From: Siphonodentalium dalli
Lineage: Eukaryota; Mollusca; Scaphopoda; Gadilida; Siphonodentaliidae
NCBI GenBank assembly: GCA_032622095.1
Contig: CP136062.1
Location: 228,978,578-229,042,577, forward strand
Direction: 5' to 3'
Length of the DNA stretch: 64,000 bases
Part shown: piece after piece, positions 21,911 through 33,034 of the stretch
Layout of the letters: the number at the start of each line of letters is the position of its first letter
How positions within the stretch are numbered: position 1 is the stretch's first letter
Program-made: the position numbers and the translations under genes
The notes under the pieces: model-generated
What the model saw: the letters and a program-made list of their open reading frames with translations, nothing else
Told to the model about the DNA's origin: nothing
The model's database searches: none

Positions 21911-23380
21911 TTAGCTCAACTTAACTTAGTAAAGTTTGAGCTATTGTCATGGCTTTGTCGTCCGTGCGTGCGTGTGTGCGTAAGGCATCAACAATGCAGG
22001 CTACAGGTCGTACCTTTGGTCGGATCATTATGAAATTTGTCATAGCTGTTGACATCAACATTTAGACCAGAATGATTAATTTTGGGGTCATTCGGTAAAA
22101 AAAATGGCCGCCAGCGGCCATCTTGGATTTCAAAATTCAACAAAATACAGGCCGTACTGTTTGCCTGATCATCATGAAATTTGTCTTGGATTTTACTGTT
22201 TGTATGACTAAATTCTTTAGCACGGGCTATAGGTCGTACTTTTAGTCTGATCATCATAAAGTTTGTCAATAATGTTAATTAATGACATGTAGATGGGAAC
22301 GAGTCTTTTTGGGGTCATTTGGCCAAAAAACATGGCCGCCAGCAGCCATCTTGGATTTTACTCTTTGTATGACTAAATCCTTTAGCACGGGCTACAGGTC
22401 GTACCTTTAGTCTGATCATCATAAAATTTGTCATGGCTGTTGAAATTGGAATGTAGATGGGAACGAGTCATTTTGGGGTCATTCGGAAAAAAACATGGCC
22501 GCCAGCGGCCATCTTTGATTTCAAAATTCAATCCATTAGCACAGGCTACAGGTCTTACTGTTCATCTGATCATCATGACATTTGTTGTGGGTGTTAATAT
22601 TGACTTGTAGATGGGAACGAGTAATTTTGGGGTCATTCGGCCAAAAAACATGGCCGCGGCAGCCATCTTGGATTTTACTCTTTGTATGACTAAATCCTTT
22701 AGCACGGGCTACAGGTTGTACCTTTTGTCTGATCATCATAAAATTTGTCATGGCTGTTGAAATTGGAATATAGATGGGAACGAGTCATTTTGGGGTCATT
22801 CGGACAAAAAACATGGCCGCCAGTGGCCATCTTGGATTTCAAAATTCAATCCATTAACACGGGCTACAGGTCGTACTGTTCATCTGATCATCATGAAATT
22901 TGTCATGGATGTTAATATTTTCATGTAGATGGGAACAAGTAATTTTGGTGTCATTCGGCCAAAAAACATGGCCGCCAGCAGCCATTATGGATTTTACTCT
23001 TTGTATGACTAAATCCTTTGTGCATGGGCTACAGGTCGTACCTTTGGTCAGATCATTATGAAATTTGTCTTGACTTTTGACATTGACATGTAGATGGGAA
23101 CGAGTCATTTTGGGGTTATAGGCATTAAAAGATGGTTGCCAGCCGCCATCTTGGATTCTACTCTTTGCATGACTAAAGCTATCAAATGTTTTTGAATTGT
23201 TGGAAAACATAGCCGCCAGCAACCATCTTAGATTTTACTTTTATATACATTTATATATATATCTCTTCATGTTGATAAACTAGTATTAGACATTCAACTT
23301 TCCACATTCCTTACATCGACAGTAACACATTAAATTATTCCCTTTCCAAGTTGAGCTACAGTGTCATTGACACTTTCATT
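21911..23380 (+). mobile_element. Tandem-core element copy 2
   Basis: It opens TTAGCTCAACTTAACTTAG, an imperfect palindrome that folds on itself, and closes TTCCAAGTTGAGCTACAG plus the hairpin AGTGTCATTGACACT and TTTCATT. The shared TAGCTCAACTT at the start and its complement near the end form short subterminal inverted repeats. Between them lies an array of about 150-165-bp monomers that alternate between type A (TTTACTCTTTGTATGACTAA) and type B (GATTTCAAAATTCAATCCA), making a dimer of about 320 bp. Each monomer carries GGGCTACAGGTCGTAC, GATCATCATGAAATTTGTC, GTAGATGGGAACGAGT and CATGGCCGCCAGCAGCCATC. There is no coding capacity. The plan (short inverted ends around ~160-bp tandem cores) resembles the pearl and Helitron-like non-autonomous elements of bivalves; sequence identity to those was not checked. 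Confidence 0.8.
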
Positions 23381-24030
23381 TCCTCTGCTAATCACAAACA
23401 TCGAATGCGGTCTTCAGACTATCCTCACAAGCCCTGTGACCCCTCTCCAGAACCAGGACATCATCTAGCACATGCACCATTCGCCCTACGCCAACGCTTT
23501 GGAAAATCCAGGACAAAGCTGTAATAAAACGCTCAAAAATGAAGCAGCTTGACCGACCCCCCATTGGGAGGCATCTGTCAAAGTAATAATTTTTTCCAAA
23601 ATGGATCCCGAGCTGGGGGTAGTTCATTGGGTGTACTGCAAGTTGTCTGAATGAATTTCTTATATCAAATTTTGCCAAAAAGCATGAAGGGCCAATATCT
23701 GTAAATAATTAAGATTGCAGCTTGTATAGTTTCATGGGAAACTGATGAAATTTCCTCGGGTATCCCATCATTTACTGAGAATCCATGTAGAAATGAAAGG
23801 TGATGAATTAGGCGATAAGTGCCCGGGGTTGATTTTTCAACAAGACCAATAGGTGAGATAATTAAATTGTCAAAAGGAGGCTGGTAAAATGGCCCGGCAA
23901 TTCTGCCTGCTAATACCTCTTTATTCAACTTCTCTGCTACTATGTCTGGATTTTCCAAAGCAGATTTAAGGTTTCAAAACCAATTTCAAAATCTTTTATC
24001 ACAAATTCCCCTAAAGTTTTGTCATAGCCA
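23381..24030 (-). pseudogene. DIRS-type reverse transcriptase fragment
   Basis: Read on the minus strand. A linker (RLREMLDGYDKTLGEFVIKD) and NPDIVAEKLNKEVLAGRIAG lead into SPIGLVEKSTPGTYRLIHHL, then block A KFDIRNSFR, then LGIHFGKNYYFDRCLPMG, FIFERFITALSWIF and block C HVLDDVLVLE. This order and wording are those of DIRS/Ngaro-type RTs, which differ from LTR and LINE RTs. The block A Asp and the block C Asp-Asp are kept. A frameshift near 23670 splits the domain, and it is cut off right after KTAFDVCD at the end of tandem-core element 2, so RNase H and the tyrosine recombinase are missing. It is a dead relic. Confidence 0.85.
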
Positions 24031-25240
24031 TCAAGCATTTCACGCAGTCTATTTACTCTGATTGGCGTTGGGAGCTGACAGACTTCTGCGTTGTTTTGCA
24101 GCTGCGGACGACACAAATCCAGCTCCCTTGCCTGGAAAGGTTGAATTTGGCTGAGAAGTCCCTTTAGAACAATTTATAGCTTTATGCAGAGATCCACATT
24201 TGAAACATTTGTGGTTATAACTGCATTGGCTAAAGGGACAAAACACCCCCCCCCCATGGTATCGCTTACAAAATCCAACAGGTACATGGATATCAGAGCC
24301 AAACTGGTTATTCTGTTTCCTTTGATCATTATAGATCCTGTTACCGACAGGTGCTGAGAGTGCCCTTGGCTCTTTCGCCCGCATATATACAGCTCCCAAT
24401 GCCAAATGTTCAACTGATATTTTATCATTGGAATAGCAGACTGGGGGAACTTTTCCAAATAAACAGACATGTAGATATCGTAGGCATCCAGCCACCTCTC
24501 AATGGTAGAAATGACTTTAGGTTCAGCTGGTGCTGATGACAAAACCTTCCCAACAGGGGTGTCAATCCACCGGGCCTGTGCAGGGGATCAGGTGGGAGCT
24601 GCTGGCAGTAATGTTGAAAATTCAATATATTCATCACCCCATATTTTACCCTTAACTTTACTAGAAATTGAAGCACTCAATGGTATAGAAATTTATTGAA
24701 ATTGTCTGGTTGAAGGGGATACTCCTGCATCCCGCTCAAGCAAGAAAGCAGAAGCACCCAGAACAGGTTTGACTGGAGACATAAATGAATATATAGGGTC
24801 TTCGGAAACATCGGAATATGTCATGGAGTGACTTGAAGAATGACTAGGTGAACTACCTGGCAAAGACTGCTGTCTGGAACGCTTACGGCCCCGCTTTGGG
24901 GGATGATACACATGGCCTCGATCTGCGTGCTCGAGAATGTGAACTTGACTGTTCACGTCTTTGATTAGTCTGAAAGACGGTACGCACATGGGGAGTCTGC
25001 CTTGTTGTATCCAAACTGACACTAGTAGATGTTTGAGCATGTCCACGATTTGATTGACGGGTACGACCCCGTTGCTGCGGCCCCGAAGCCTGATTACAGG
25101 GGCTCTGATCGCGACTGCCTTCTATTAGCAAGAGCAGTGGCACGGCGTGTAGCTACCACTCTCTCCGGTGGACGACCACGACCTGGCATCTCTAATTACA
25201 CTGGTAAGTCACAACAACAGCAGTGGATCTGGTAGAAATT
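24031..25240 (-). pseudogene. DIRS-type gag region, frameshifted
   Basis: Minus strand, upstream of the RT relic and collinear with it. The first part is Arg/Ser-rich and split over two frames (25143-24883 and 25046-24693). Next comes TIERWLDAYDIYMSVYLEKF (24542 onward), then in another frame a Cys/His array (CKRYHGGGVFCPFSQCSYNH, then CFKCGSLHKAINC), the zinc-finger pattern of DIRS gag proteins. At least two frameshifts are needed to read it through. A C-run near 24247 coincides with the GGG in this array. The element's left terminal repeat was not identified. Confidence 0.75.
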
Positions 25241-25424
25241 ATACCTGGTGTGAATATTAAAGAATATTCATTATTCAAGATGAAAAGTATACATGTATAG
25301 TGTGACAATTGATGAGTAACTTGTCAGGAAAATGTCTTTGCTGTTGTAACTCAACATGGTAAGATTAATTATCCCACAGCTTGAATAATAACTCCGATGC
25401 TTGCCCAAATCGTAGACTAAACCC

Positions 25425-26130
25425 CAATAATATGTACTGATACGCCTTGCTTTGAATTTGTTACAAGACTTGACCTAGGCGTATAAGAACAAGCATACCA
25501 GTATTACATGGCACTGCTGAAAGTTTACGCGTCCTGCTGTAGATGTGCAATTTTTTTGCGTAACTTGTCTGAAGCGTCGGAGGAGCAAGTCAAACCTACC
25601 AAAAGTTTACGCGCACTATAGGTGTACTGATTTTTACATGACTTGTCCGAAGCGTCGGAGAAGCAAGTCAGGCTTGACCTATTCGTAGGAGAACAAGCCA
25701 TACCGAAAGTTTACGCGTCCTGTACATGTGCCGTTTGTTTGCGTAACTTGTCCGAAGCGTCGGAGGAGCAAGTCAAACCTACTGAAAGCTTACACACACA
25801 ACATATGTACAAATTTATATATGACTTGTCCGAAGCGTCGGAGAAGCTAGACAGGCTTGACCTAGGATAACAAGCCATATTTAATGTGCGATTTGATATA
25901 TGACTTGTCCGATGCGTTGCAGAAACAAGTCAATATTATAGTCGTGAATAGCTGTACATTACAACAATTGCTGTATGATTTCTCAAATGACATGTCCAAA
26001 GCGTTGGAGAAGCAAGCCATATATATAAAAACATGTTATGGTATACAAAGTTTAACAACTTGTACATTTCAACGATGTAAATTGACTTGCCAAAAGAGTT
26101 GGATAAGCAAGTAGAGGTCACAAGCCGTGT
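25425..26130 (+). repeat. Degenerate tandem array with ACTTG..CAAGT hairpins
   Basis: Seven or eight units, spaced about 75-100 bp, each carry a variant of ACTTGTCCGAAGCGTCGGAG followed by AAGCAAGT. The two outer blocks are complementary, so each unit can fold. The spacer often contains AGTTTACGCG. Units decay toward the right end. Short ORFs reading DLSEASEKQV are translations of the repeat. Confidence 0.75.
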
Positions 26131-26640
26131 TCAGGAAGGTTCAAGACGTCGGCCTTCAGGTGTGTAAACCAGATTGTTTTTGAAATTATATTACATTTAA
26201 ATGAATTAAATTGACAATAATTCTCCAAAGAATAAAACAGAGTCGACACAGCGACAGATTTATCCCTCAGAGTCATGCTACACTGATCCGTAATTGAACA
26301 TGTGCACCCCAGTGTTTATATAACTAAAAATAGAACCGATGCAAGATCATACGTCATTAACACGGGCAAGCGCTTTCGCTAAACTAAAGTGCGCACAGTG
26401 ATACATGAATGTTAATTTCTGTAATCACAAATACAAATTCACAACAGTACTGGGTTTGACTTTCTTCTCAATTCTTGTTTAGGTTATACTAATCAATCAT
26501 TAAATGAAGGCCCTTGGGCCAGTGATAACAGACCGATATTTCGGAAGCGGCTTGATATGGAAAGTACAAGCTCACGGCCTTTTTGTTAGCTCCGAATATA
26601 TAAACGTCTGTTTACTTTGCTTTTAGTATATATTTTTTGC
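26131..26640. other. No feature recognised
   Basis: Unique-looking AT-rich sequence between the tandem array and the esterase relic. No coding or repeat signal was found. Confidence 0.35.
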
Positions 26641-26653
26641 TGCCAGTCACGCG

Positions 26654-27394
26654 ATGGTTCGACTTCTCGTTTTAGGGCATTTGTTCGTAACACGTTTTGG
26701 GGCGCATCTATATGGGGGTACAAGGTGCCGGAAATTTCCTCTATGGCATAATTTTGCCAGAGATTTTAATCTTAAAAGCCACAGACGGCGTGCAGCAGGG
26801 AAAATCAGAATGAGGCAGGTGTGCGTTCGATTGGTGGGTCGTTCTGGGGCCACGGTAAATAAACTCCGGCCAGATTCCGCGGTTCAAAAAACTCTGCAGC
26901 GGTTTCGATCAGACTTGGTGGTGCTTCAAGTTTAGGAAGATGATTTATGCTCTAAAAGCCCAGAGGTAGTTTCAAGCGATATCGAGTCTTATGTGTAAGA
27001 GCTGCAGGAGAATTTTGGGGTGTCCGCAGTATTTGTGAACCGATTATTCAAACGAACAGAGCTTTCTACAATATTTAAATCTCCTGGCGTAACTTTGGAG
27101 GCTCTGAATGATAGAATAGATCTCACAAACCGTATGCTCGGGGTCTACTTGGAGGATCGGGCTGGGTGTCTGTTATGGAACCAGACTAGGTTAGAGCGGG
27201 CGGTGAGACATTTCCTCAGTGATGGTGTCCACTTTAACCGAAAGGAAACACAGAAATATTACTGGGGAATCCGGGAGCCTTGCTCTATTATCTTAATCAT
27301 TATTAGTCTGCTGATCCCTGGTTCCAGTTTGTTTATAACTTCATATGTGAGTGGTAATAACGCATACATTCACCTATTCGGTTTGAAATGTTGA
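26654..27394 (+). pseudogene. SGNH/GDSL esterase-like relic of a retroelement ORF
   Basis: One frame runs through with only two stops (TAG at 26933-26935 and TAA at 26996-26998). It shows the order of blocks of SGNH-hydrolase-like domains: block I VLGHLFVTRFG, where the expected catalytic Ser is Leu (TTG, one base from TCG); VGRSGATVNKLRPDSAVQKT; FRSDLVVLQV followed by a damaged GGND-like block; and block V SDGVHFNRKETQKYY, which keeps the Asp and His. Domains like this occur in ORFs of retrotransposons (ORF1 of some CR1 elements, for example). The loss of the nucleophile and two nonsense codons show that it is dead. Which element it came from is unclear; the neighbouring DIRS relic lies on the other strand. 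Confidence 0.7.
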
Positions 27395-27689
27395 AAGTTT
27401 TTCAACTTTAAAATGATTATATTGTGATATTTATGTTCCATATTGCTTTTCATTTTCTTGAAGCCTCACACTCTCGTAGTCGTGACGTCTAGATTACGGC
27501 CTCCCAGGCTTTTCATTGCTTATTGCCAGTAGCTTTAGAGGTTACTTGTATAAGACTAATATATAATTTATATATGTATGGCGTGTAGTGGAAACCACAA
27601 CCACGAATCGGGTACCCCGGAAAACGTTTGCAAATGGCTTGCCACATTCCAGCCTCGAAGTCTAAGACAAATGGTTGGGAGTCTGATGC

Positions 27690-27790
27690 CGTAACGTCCA
27701 AGTACCTGGGCCGAAACATCCAAGTGCCGACGGGCCGAAACGTCTTGAAAGCCAGGTGCTGAAACGTCCAGGTGCCGAAACGTCCTGCAT
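27690..27790. repeat. Short tandem repeat (CCGAAACGTCC)
   Basis: About five imperfect units of roughly 18-25 bp built on CAGGTGCCGAAACGTCC. Confidence 0.6.
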
Positions 27791-28292
27791 CCCGGTAAAC
27801 ACTTGAAATACCTTTCTATAAGCAGAATAATAATGTCACCGAAAGACACATTTGAGTCATGAAAAATACAACTTTGAACCCGATGTTTGCACGACATGGA
27901 ACAGAAAAGAGCGTTCCGTGTTAGTCTATTCTTGATATGGTAAAGAGTCTTTGTTTCACTGCTGTACGAAAAAAATCCAATTGGAATAGGGCTCTGACCA
28001 CAGTATGTATTTCTCAGAGCATAGATAGATCTTTAGATAGATCTTTATTGCACGACCACAAACAAATACATTCGGGTATGGAAATATAAATATACATGTA
28101 CACGTACACATACAAAAAATAAAGAAAAAACAGACATATAACATGGTATGGAAATCAATGGGTAATATACAAGCATAAATTGTGAAATATAAAGTTCGTG
28201 TCCAGCATTGGCCCGTTATTGTCACATTATTCGCGTCTTAAATAAGAAGCTGTCTGTCATATACGGTCCGGCCTGAGGGTAATAGGCTTAGT

Positions 28293-28562
28293 TTATCGGC
28301 CGCGTTCAATTTCTAGATTATGACAGCTTGTCACTAATTTATAAATCACTTTACGGCCACTTCGCGGTAAATTTCTGAGGTAATTTGATAGCTCGTATGT
28401 ATCGGTCGGTTTTATTTTGGATATGAATTTTACCTTACTATTCTCAGTGGGTTTTCCATAAATATCACTGACTTTCCATGAACTGGCATAGTTTTCTTTC
28501 ATGGTTTGGAGAAAATTGTTGGAAAATGTTTGTCGGGTTTTCATATACGTTTTGAAAGCCAT
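28293..28562 (-). pseudogene. LINE ORF2 C-terminal fragment
   Basis: A short open segment ending KLVTSCHNLEIERGR, a wording typical of the end of LINE ORF2 just before the final Cys/His motif, which is absent here. A stretch of about 100 bp without an open frame separates it from the RT thumb fragment, so it belongs to the same decayed copy. Confidence 0.6.
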
Positions 28563-28662
28563 ATGTAACCATGATTTTCCAGACAGAGTTAAGCCATGCG
28601 CAATTAGTCCATGTTTTAATTTCTGCCAGACATTTGGCCGGCAGTCTATTTTCTAGACGGAG

Positions 28663-29401
28663 CTAAAATTTTACCATATCTCTCAGAATATCTAGTCTTA
28701 TTGGGAATCTCCCCAACTCCGCAAGTGCGGCTACATGTGTTGCAGTTTTACTGATACCGAGCAGATTTTTTGCACAGTTTAGGTGAAATTTCTCTATTTC
28801 ATTTGACTGTCTATTAACTGCCTCGTCACCCCATGTCTCGGATGCGTAGGTGAGGATCGGTTTAACACATGTGTCAAATAGTTTTGTTGATACTTCGACA
28901 GGCAAATCGTGAACAAGGCTTGAGCGCAATTTGAAAAGTGCTCTTGATGCTGTTTTTTAGATCCAATATAGCATGTGTTTTTTTTTGCTGGAAGCACCGA
29001 ATTTAATACCAAGATATGTATATGACTGTGTCGATTCAAGACTTTGGTTGCCGAAGATAAATGTTGGTTTTGAGATATATTGACCCCCAGCATGAAAAAC
29101 AAGAGTTTTTGTTTTAGAACTGTTTAATTTGCCATTCCCGACAGTATTTATGTAATGAATTTAGCATTGTCTGAAGGCCACTGGGGCTTTCTGAAATCAA
29201 AACAAGATCGTTGGCATACATCAAGCAAGGGACTTCTTCGCCAAAAACATTTGGGGCGTCTGATTTGCTTTCGAGTAGGATCAAAGCAATTTCATCTATG
29301 AATATTTTGAAAAATATAGGAATTAAATTATTTGAAACGCAGTGGTTTCGCGCGCAAAGGAAAGGTCTCATGCTGTTCAGAGTCAGTAATTGAAGCGCCA
29401 A
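28663..29401 (-). pseudogene. LINE reverse transcriptase fragment, copy 1
   Basis: It contains the late palm with NLIPIFFKIFIDEIALILLE and CLMYANDLVLISE (YANDL where active enzymes have YADDL, so one catalytic Asp is replaced by Asn). After a frame change comes the thumb with KLFDTCVKPILTYASETWGD and FHLNCAKNLLGISKTATHV. A stop and a frameshift lie between the two parts. It sits in the left unit of the 704-bp duplication, apart from its last segment, which is single-copy. Confidence 0.8.
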
Positions 29402-29555
29402 TGTTTAAGGTGAACCAGCATTGACAATGGTCAGATAAAATAGTCAATGGGTTCACATGAAAGAACGGTATTCGATCAAAGAGAGCTTAGCTACTTATTA
29501 CATAATCTACTACACTACACCCTGCGGGTTGATAAGAGGTGAAGTTACCAAGAAA
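28852..29555. repeat. 704-bp tandem duplication, unit 1
   Basis: It repeats immediately as 29556-30259. The junction shows only a base or so of ambiguity. The units look almost identical; I noted one substitution (29258 region A versus G, changing Asp to Pro context in the translated RT). Exact head-to-tail placement and near-identity indicate a very recent duplication or an assembly artefact. Confidence 0.88.
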
Positions 29556-30259
29556 GAGGATCGGTTTAACACATGTGTCAAATAGTTTTGTTGATACTTC
29601 GACAGGCAAATCGTGAACAAGGCTTGAGCGCAATTTGAAAAGTGCTCTTGATGCTGTTTTTTAGATCCAATATAGCATGTGTTTTTTTTTGCTGGAAGCA
29701 CCGAATTTAATACCAAGATATGTATATGACTGTGTCGATTCAAGACTTTGGTTGCCGAAGATAAATGTTGGTTTTGAGATATATTGACCCCCAGCATGAA
29801 AAACAAGAGTTTTTGTTTTAGAACTGTTTAATTTGCCATTCCCGACAGTATTTATGTAATGAATTTAGCATTGTCTGAAGGCCACTGGGGCTTTCTGAAA
29901 TCAAAACAAGATCGTTGGCATACATCAAGCAAGGGACTTCTTCGCCAAAAACATTTGGGGCGTCTGGTTTGCTTTCGAGTAGGATCAAAGCAATTTCATC
30001 TATGAATATTTTGAAAAATATAGGAATTAAATTATTTGAAACGCAGTGGTTTCGCGCGCAAAGGAAAGGTCTCATGCTGTTCAGAGTCAGTAATTGAAGC
30101 GCCAATGTTTAAGGTGAACCAGCATTGACAATGGTCAGATAAAATAGTCAATGGGTTCACATGAAAGAACGGTATTCGATCAAAGAGAGCTTAGCTACTT
30201 ATTACATAATCTACTACACTACACCCTGCGGGTTGATAAGAGGTGAAGTTACCAAGAAA
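29556..30259. repeat. 704-bp tandem duplication, unit 2
   Basis: Second unit. It contains a copy of the YANDL RT fragment (29818-30105, minus) and joins the endonuclease frame at its right end. The thumb segment is only partly included. Confidence 0.88.
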
Positions 30260-30976
30260 GTCTCCCGCAGTGCGGCCATTCACCAACCTCATGCTGGAGT
30301 CCATGCAAAGTTTCATGAGGTCTCTGCCTCGTGTGTTAATCTTATTATCTCTACTGTGCCTAGATGGTAATTGACTATCTGGGGTATAATCGAGGGGGAG
30401 GGGCATTTGTATGGTTGTATTGTCGTGCGATATCGAGTCCCTGATTGAACCTGTTCTCGCGTTTAAATCGCCCTGTATAATAATGGTCCCCCTAGCGGAA
30501 TATTTGGAAATGTCTCCCGTTATAAGTTTAAGAGTATCTTCCTCACCAGCCTTTTGGGCTGAAGAATTGTCTGGTGCACAATAAGCTGTACATAAATAAA
30601 TTTCATTCGGTATTCTGAACCACTGTTTGGAAAGCTTAAGGCATATAAGATTTGGGCTTTTTGTATCAATCACGTGTATTCCTTGCATAAGACTAGAGCG
30701 GATATATATAACTAACCCGCCCCTCTTTTTATTTTCTCCATGTTTCGTGACCATTTGATATCCCGGTATGGAAACATGCGATTCGTCATTATAAACCCAG
30801 GTTTTCATAAAAGCTATGATGTCATAGTTTCTAACAAAATTGTCTACAAAGATTTCATCGCGTACATTGTTTTGACCAAGCGAGTAGCAAATTCCGTGAA
30901 TATTCCAGAAAGAAAACTTAAGATGACGTCTTGTGAAATTGCAATTGATTTTTTGTTCCAATGTGTTAGATGTCAT
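30191..30976 (-). pseudogene. LINE AP-endonuclease domain
   Basis: 261 codons, open from an ATG. Motifs in order: KFSFWNIHGI; DIIAFMKTWVY, where the catalytic Glu of the usual ETW motif is Lys; GGLVIYIRSS; IIIQGDLNARTG with the active-site Asp and Asn; GRDLMKLCMDSSMRLVNGRT; and SVVDYVISS. An SDHC motif (the final Asp-His) follows after the stop in the same frame. The Glu-to-Lys change suggests loss of activity. This is the N-terminal domain of LINE ORF2. Confidence 0.85.
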
Positions 30977-31047
30977 GTTAGAGATTTGCGTTACGGAATG
31001 GAGAAGCTGGGGTGATGGAAATGTTTGCTATAATTTTGAGATTATCA

Positions 31048-31524
31048 TTAGAATTGAAAGGTTTCAAGCAAAATAGGATGGTGAGAACTGCTTGAGATAC
31101 GCCACACAGAAATCACTGATTGTCCTTGATTCCTCTGTGGTGGCACAGAACGTGGTGATGCATATTGTTTATGTATATTCGCAGTATTCTGATACTGGCT
31201 GGCTGACTGTCCATGATACCTATGTGGTGGCACAGAACGTGGTTTTGAATATTGTTTATGCATATAGTCTCTTTGCTGATAATTTCTTTGTTGGTTGTTC
31301 CAATCTTCTCTTCTTTGTTTGTGGTGGAGATTTGCTTGCTTCATATAAGAATAATCCACGTAGCCACGGGGAATGTTAGGCTTATATTGTCTTCCCTCCC
31401 GCGTGCTGTGTTCTCTCTGTGCAATGTTCAACAAATGCCTTAATTGTATGCACATGACACCCACACCCTTGTACTTATATGTGGATACTATCGCGATATA
31501 ACATGCGGTTAGTAGTACCATCAC
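31048..31524 (-). pseudogene. ORF1-like segment upstream of LINE endonuclease
   Basis: 158 codons rich in Gln, Arg, His, Tyr and Pro, with a direct repeat of 29 residues (HKQYSKPRSVPP and HKQYASPRSVPP) encoded by an 87-bp tandem repeat. Its basic, Gln-rich composition and its place before ORF2 fit a nucleic-acid-binding ORF1, but no known domain is visible. The first few codons come from the inverted repeat at 31517, so the annotated start is unlikely to be native. Confidence 0.4.
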
Positions 31525-31733
31525 AATACCGGTGATAGAACAACTTCCGATGTAACAGTTCCTACACAGTGATTGTAAGATAAGAAATTTTTAACTTTTT
31601 AACCAAAGTTGGGGATAGACACCATTTAAGCTCCCCTCCCAAGTCCCCCACCACCCCAATCACATCATAACCTATCAATGATTTAGTTGAACGTGATTTC
31701 ATAAGTTATATTCATGTCTGGGCGACAAATGAG
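31517..31733 (+). repeat. Inverted repeat A, left arm
   Basis: About 200 bp, from ACCATCACAATACCGGTGAT to GTCTGGGCGACAAA. The reverse complement lies at 32594-32788 with small indels. It could be the termini of a non-autonomous transposon, but no target duplication is visible outside it. Confidence 0.8.
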
Positions 31734-32202
31734 GCCGGTATATATACTTATCAACATTTCCTGTATTTGCAACCAATCTTATACATCCTTAGAATTTAAC
31801 TTAGACAAAATTTGGAAGCTAGAATGAGCCATCTCCATTTAAATTAATTAATATCATGACAGTAGATGTCTAATTTCATTAGGTCAATTATGCGGGCGTG
31901 CACGATTATATATGATCCTATACCCAACATGACTTTCAATATGTTATATCTGCCACCAAAGTGAAGATAATGCCACTTAATCTTCTGTTATAATAGATAG
32001 CTAAACTCTTATTTCTTAATACACTTGTTGGATTAATATAGGTAACATCCGCTGCAAACATTATCGGCTTTAAAACGTTAGTTACACACAACTAAATGAT
32101 CTCAAAGTGCAGATATCGTTCGAATAAATATCACGTCAAGAACCGTCAAAGCTGTGGTTACCTTGGAATAGAACCGTAACACTCATAAAAGTTGTGATTA
32201 GG

Positions 32203-32340
32203 CGGCTAATGCTCCAAATTACCGACACACATCGGGATATTTCCTCAGCTATTTTACAGAAGAATAACGCAGGTACAATTTATACTCAGTGTTCGTCTTC
32301 AGAATGCGTTTCACAGTCAGTATGCTACCGAAAACAAATA
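32203..32340 (+). repeat. Inverted repeat B, left arm
   Basis: Contains CTCAGCTATTTTACAGAAGA. The reverse complement at 33035-33170 matches with scattered changes. The order along the DNA is A, B, A', B', so the two pairs interleave. Confidence 0.75.
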
Positions 32341-32593
32341 TCTAATAAGGGAGATTAAGTGACATTAATTGGCAGAAATAAAATATTGAAAGTCCCGATG
32401 AGTATAGTATCATGATCATGCCCGCCTATATAAATGACCAATGGTAATATAAATCTACTCTCATGAGAATATGAGATGTTATATTCATTTACTTAATCTG
32501 GGCATTATTGAAAGATCCAGGTGTGACAATATTTCAATGCCAGTGCCATTATGTTTCCTCCTCTGAAGTCCGCCTGAGGGACATTTACACATG

Positions 32594-32788
32594 TTTGTCG
32601 CCCAGACATGAATATAACTTATGAAATCACGTTCAACTAAATCATTGACAGGTTATGACGTGATTGGGGTGGTGGGGGACTAGGGAGGGGGTGCTTAAAT
32701 GGTGTCTATCCAGTTTAACAGTTAAAAAATTCTTATCTTACAATCACTGTTACATCGGAAGTTGTTCTATCACCGGTATTGTGATGGT
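32594..32788 (-). repeat. Inverted repeat A', right arm
   Basis: Reverse complement of 31517-31733; it begins TTTGTCGCCCAGACATGAAT and ends GGTATTGTGATGGT. Confidence 0.8.
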
Positions 32789-33034
32789 TCTTGACTGATT
32801 TGGTACGGTTCCTTATGATTAAAAATTATCATTTTCGGGACAAAATCACGCATAATTATATATATATATATATCTTAAATACATCAAACTTCCTTGAACG
32901 AACATAGGCTGCATAAGTGCTGTTTTAACGAAACCTGAACTTTAGATCACAATTAACTTGGATATATAGCGAGTTAACGTGTAATTATGAACATGTAATC
33001 ACTGAAAATCAAGCCACGTGGACGCAATTTCTTT

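Larger units (their letters stand above)
28290..31516 (-). mobile_element. Non-LTR retrotransposon, internally deleted and partly duplicated
   Basis: On the minus strand from right to left: an ORF1-like stretch (31048-31516), an AP-type endonuclease (30976-30191), a jump straight into the late RT palm, then RT thumb and C-terminal segments down to about 28290. The early RT palm is missing. A 704-bp piece spanning the endonuclease end and RT fragment is tandemly duplicated. The copy ends before the expected C-terminal zinc motif. No target duplication was identified. Confidence 0.8.

Noticed and set aside
23388-24495. Possible LTR-type or telomerase-like RT
   Set aside because: CLPMG, FERF and LDDVL wording plus the gag Cys/His array match DIRS-type elements better.
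24351-24699. Plus-strand ORFs over the DIRS gag region
   Set aside because: Antisense shadows of the gag relic.
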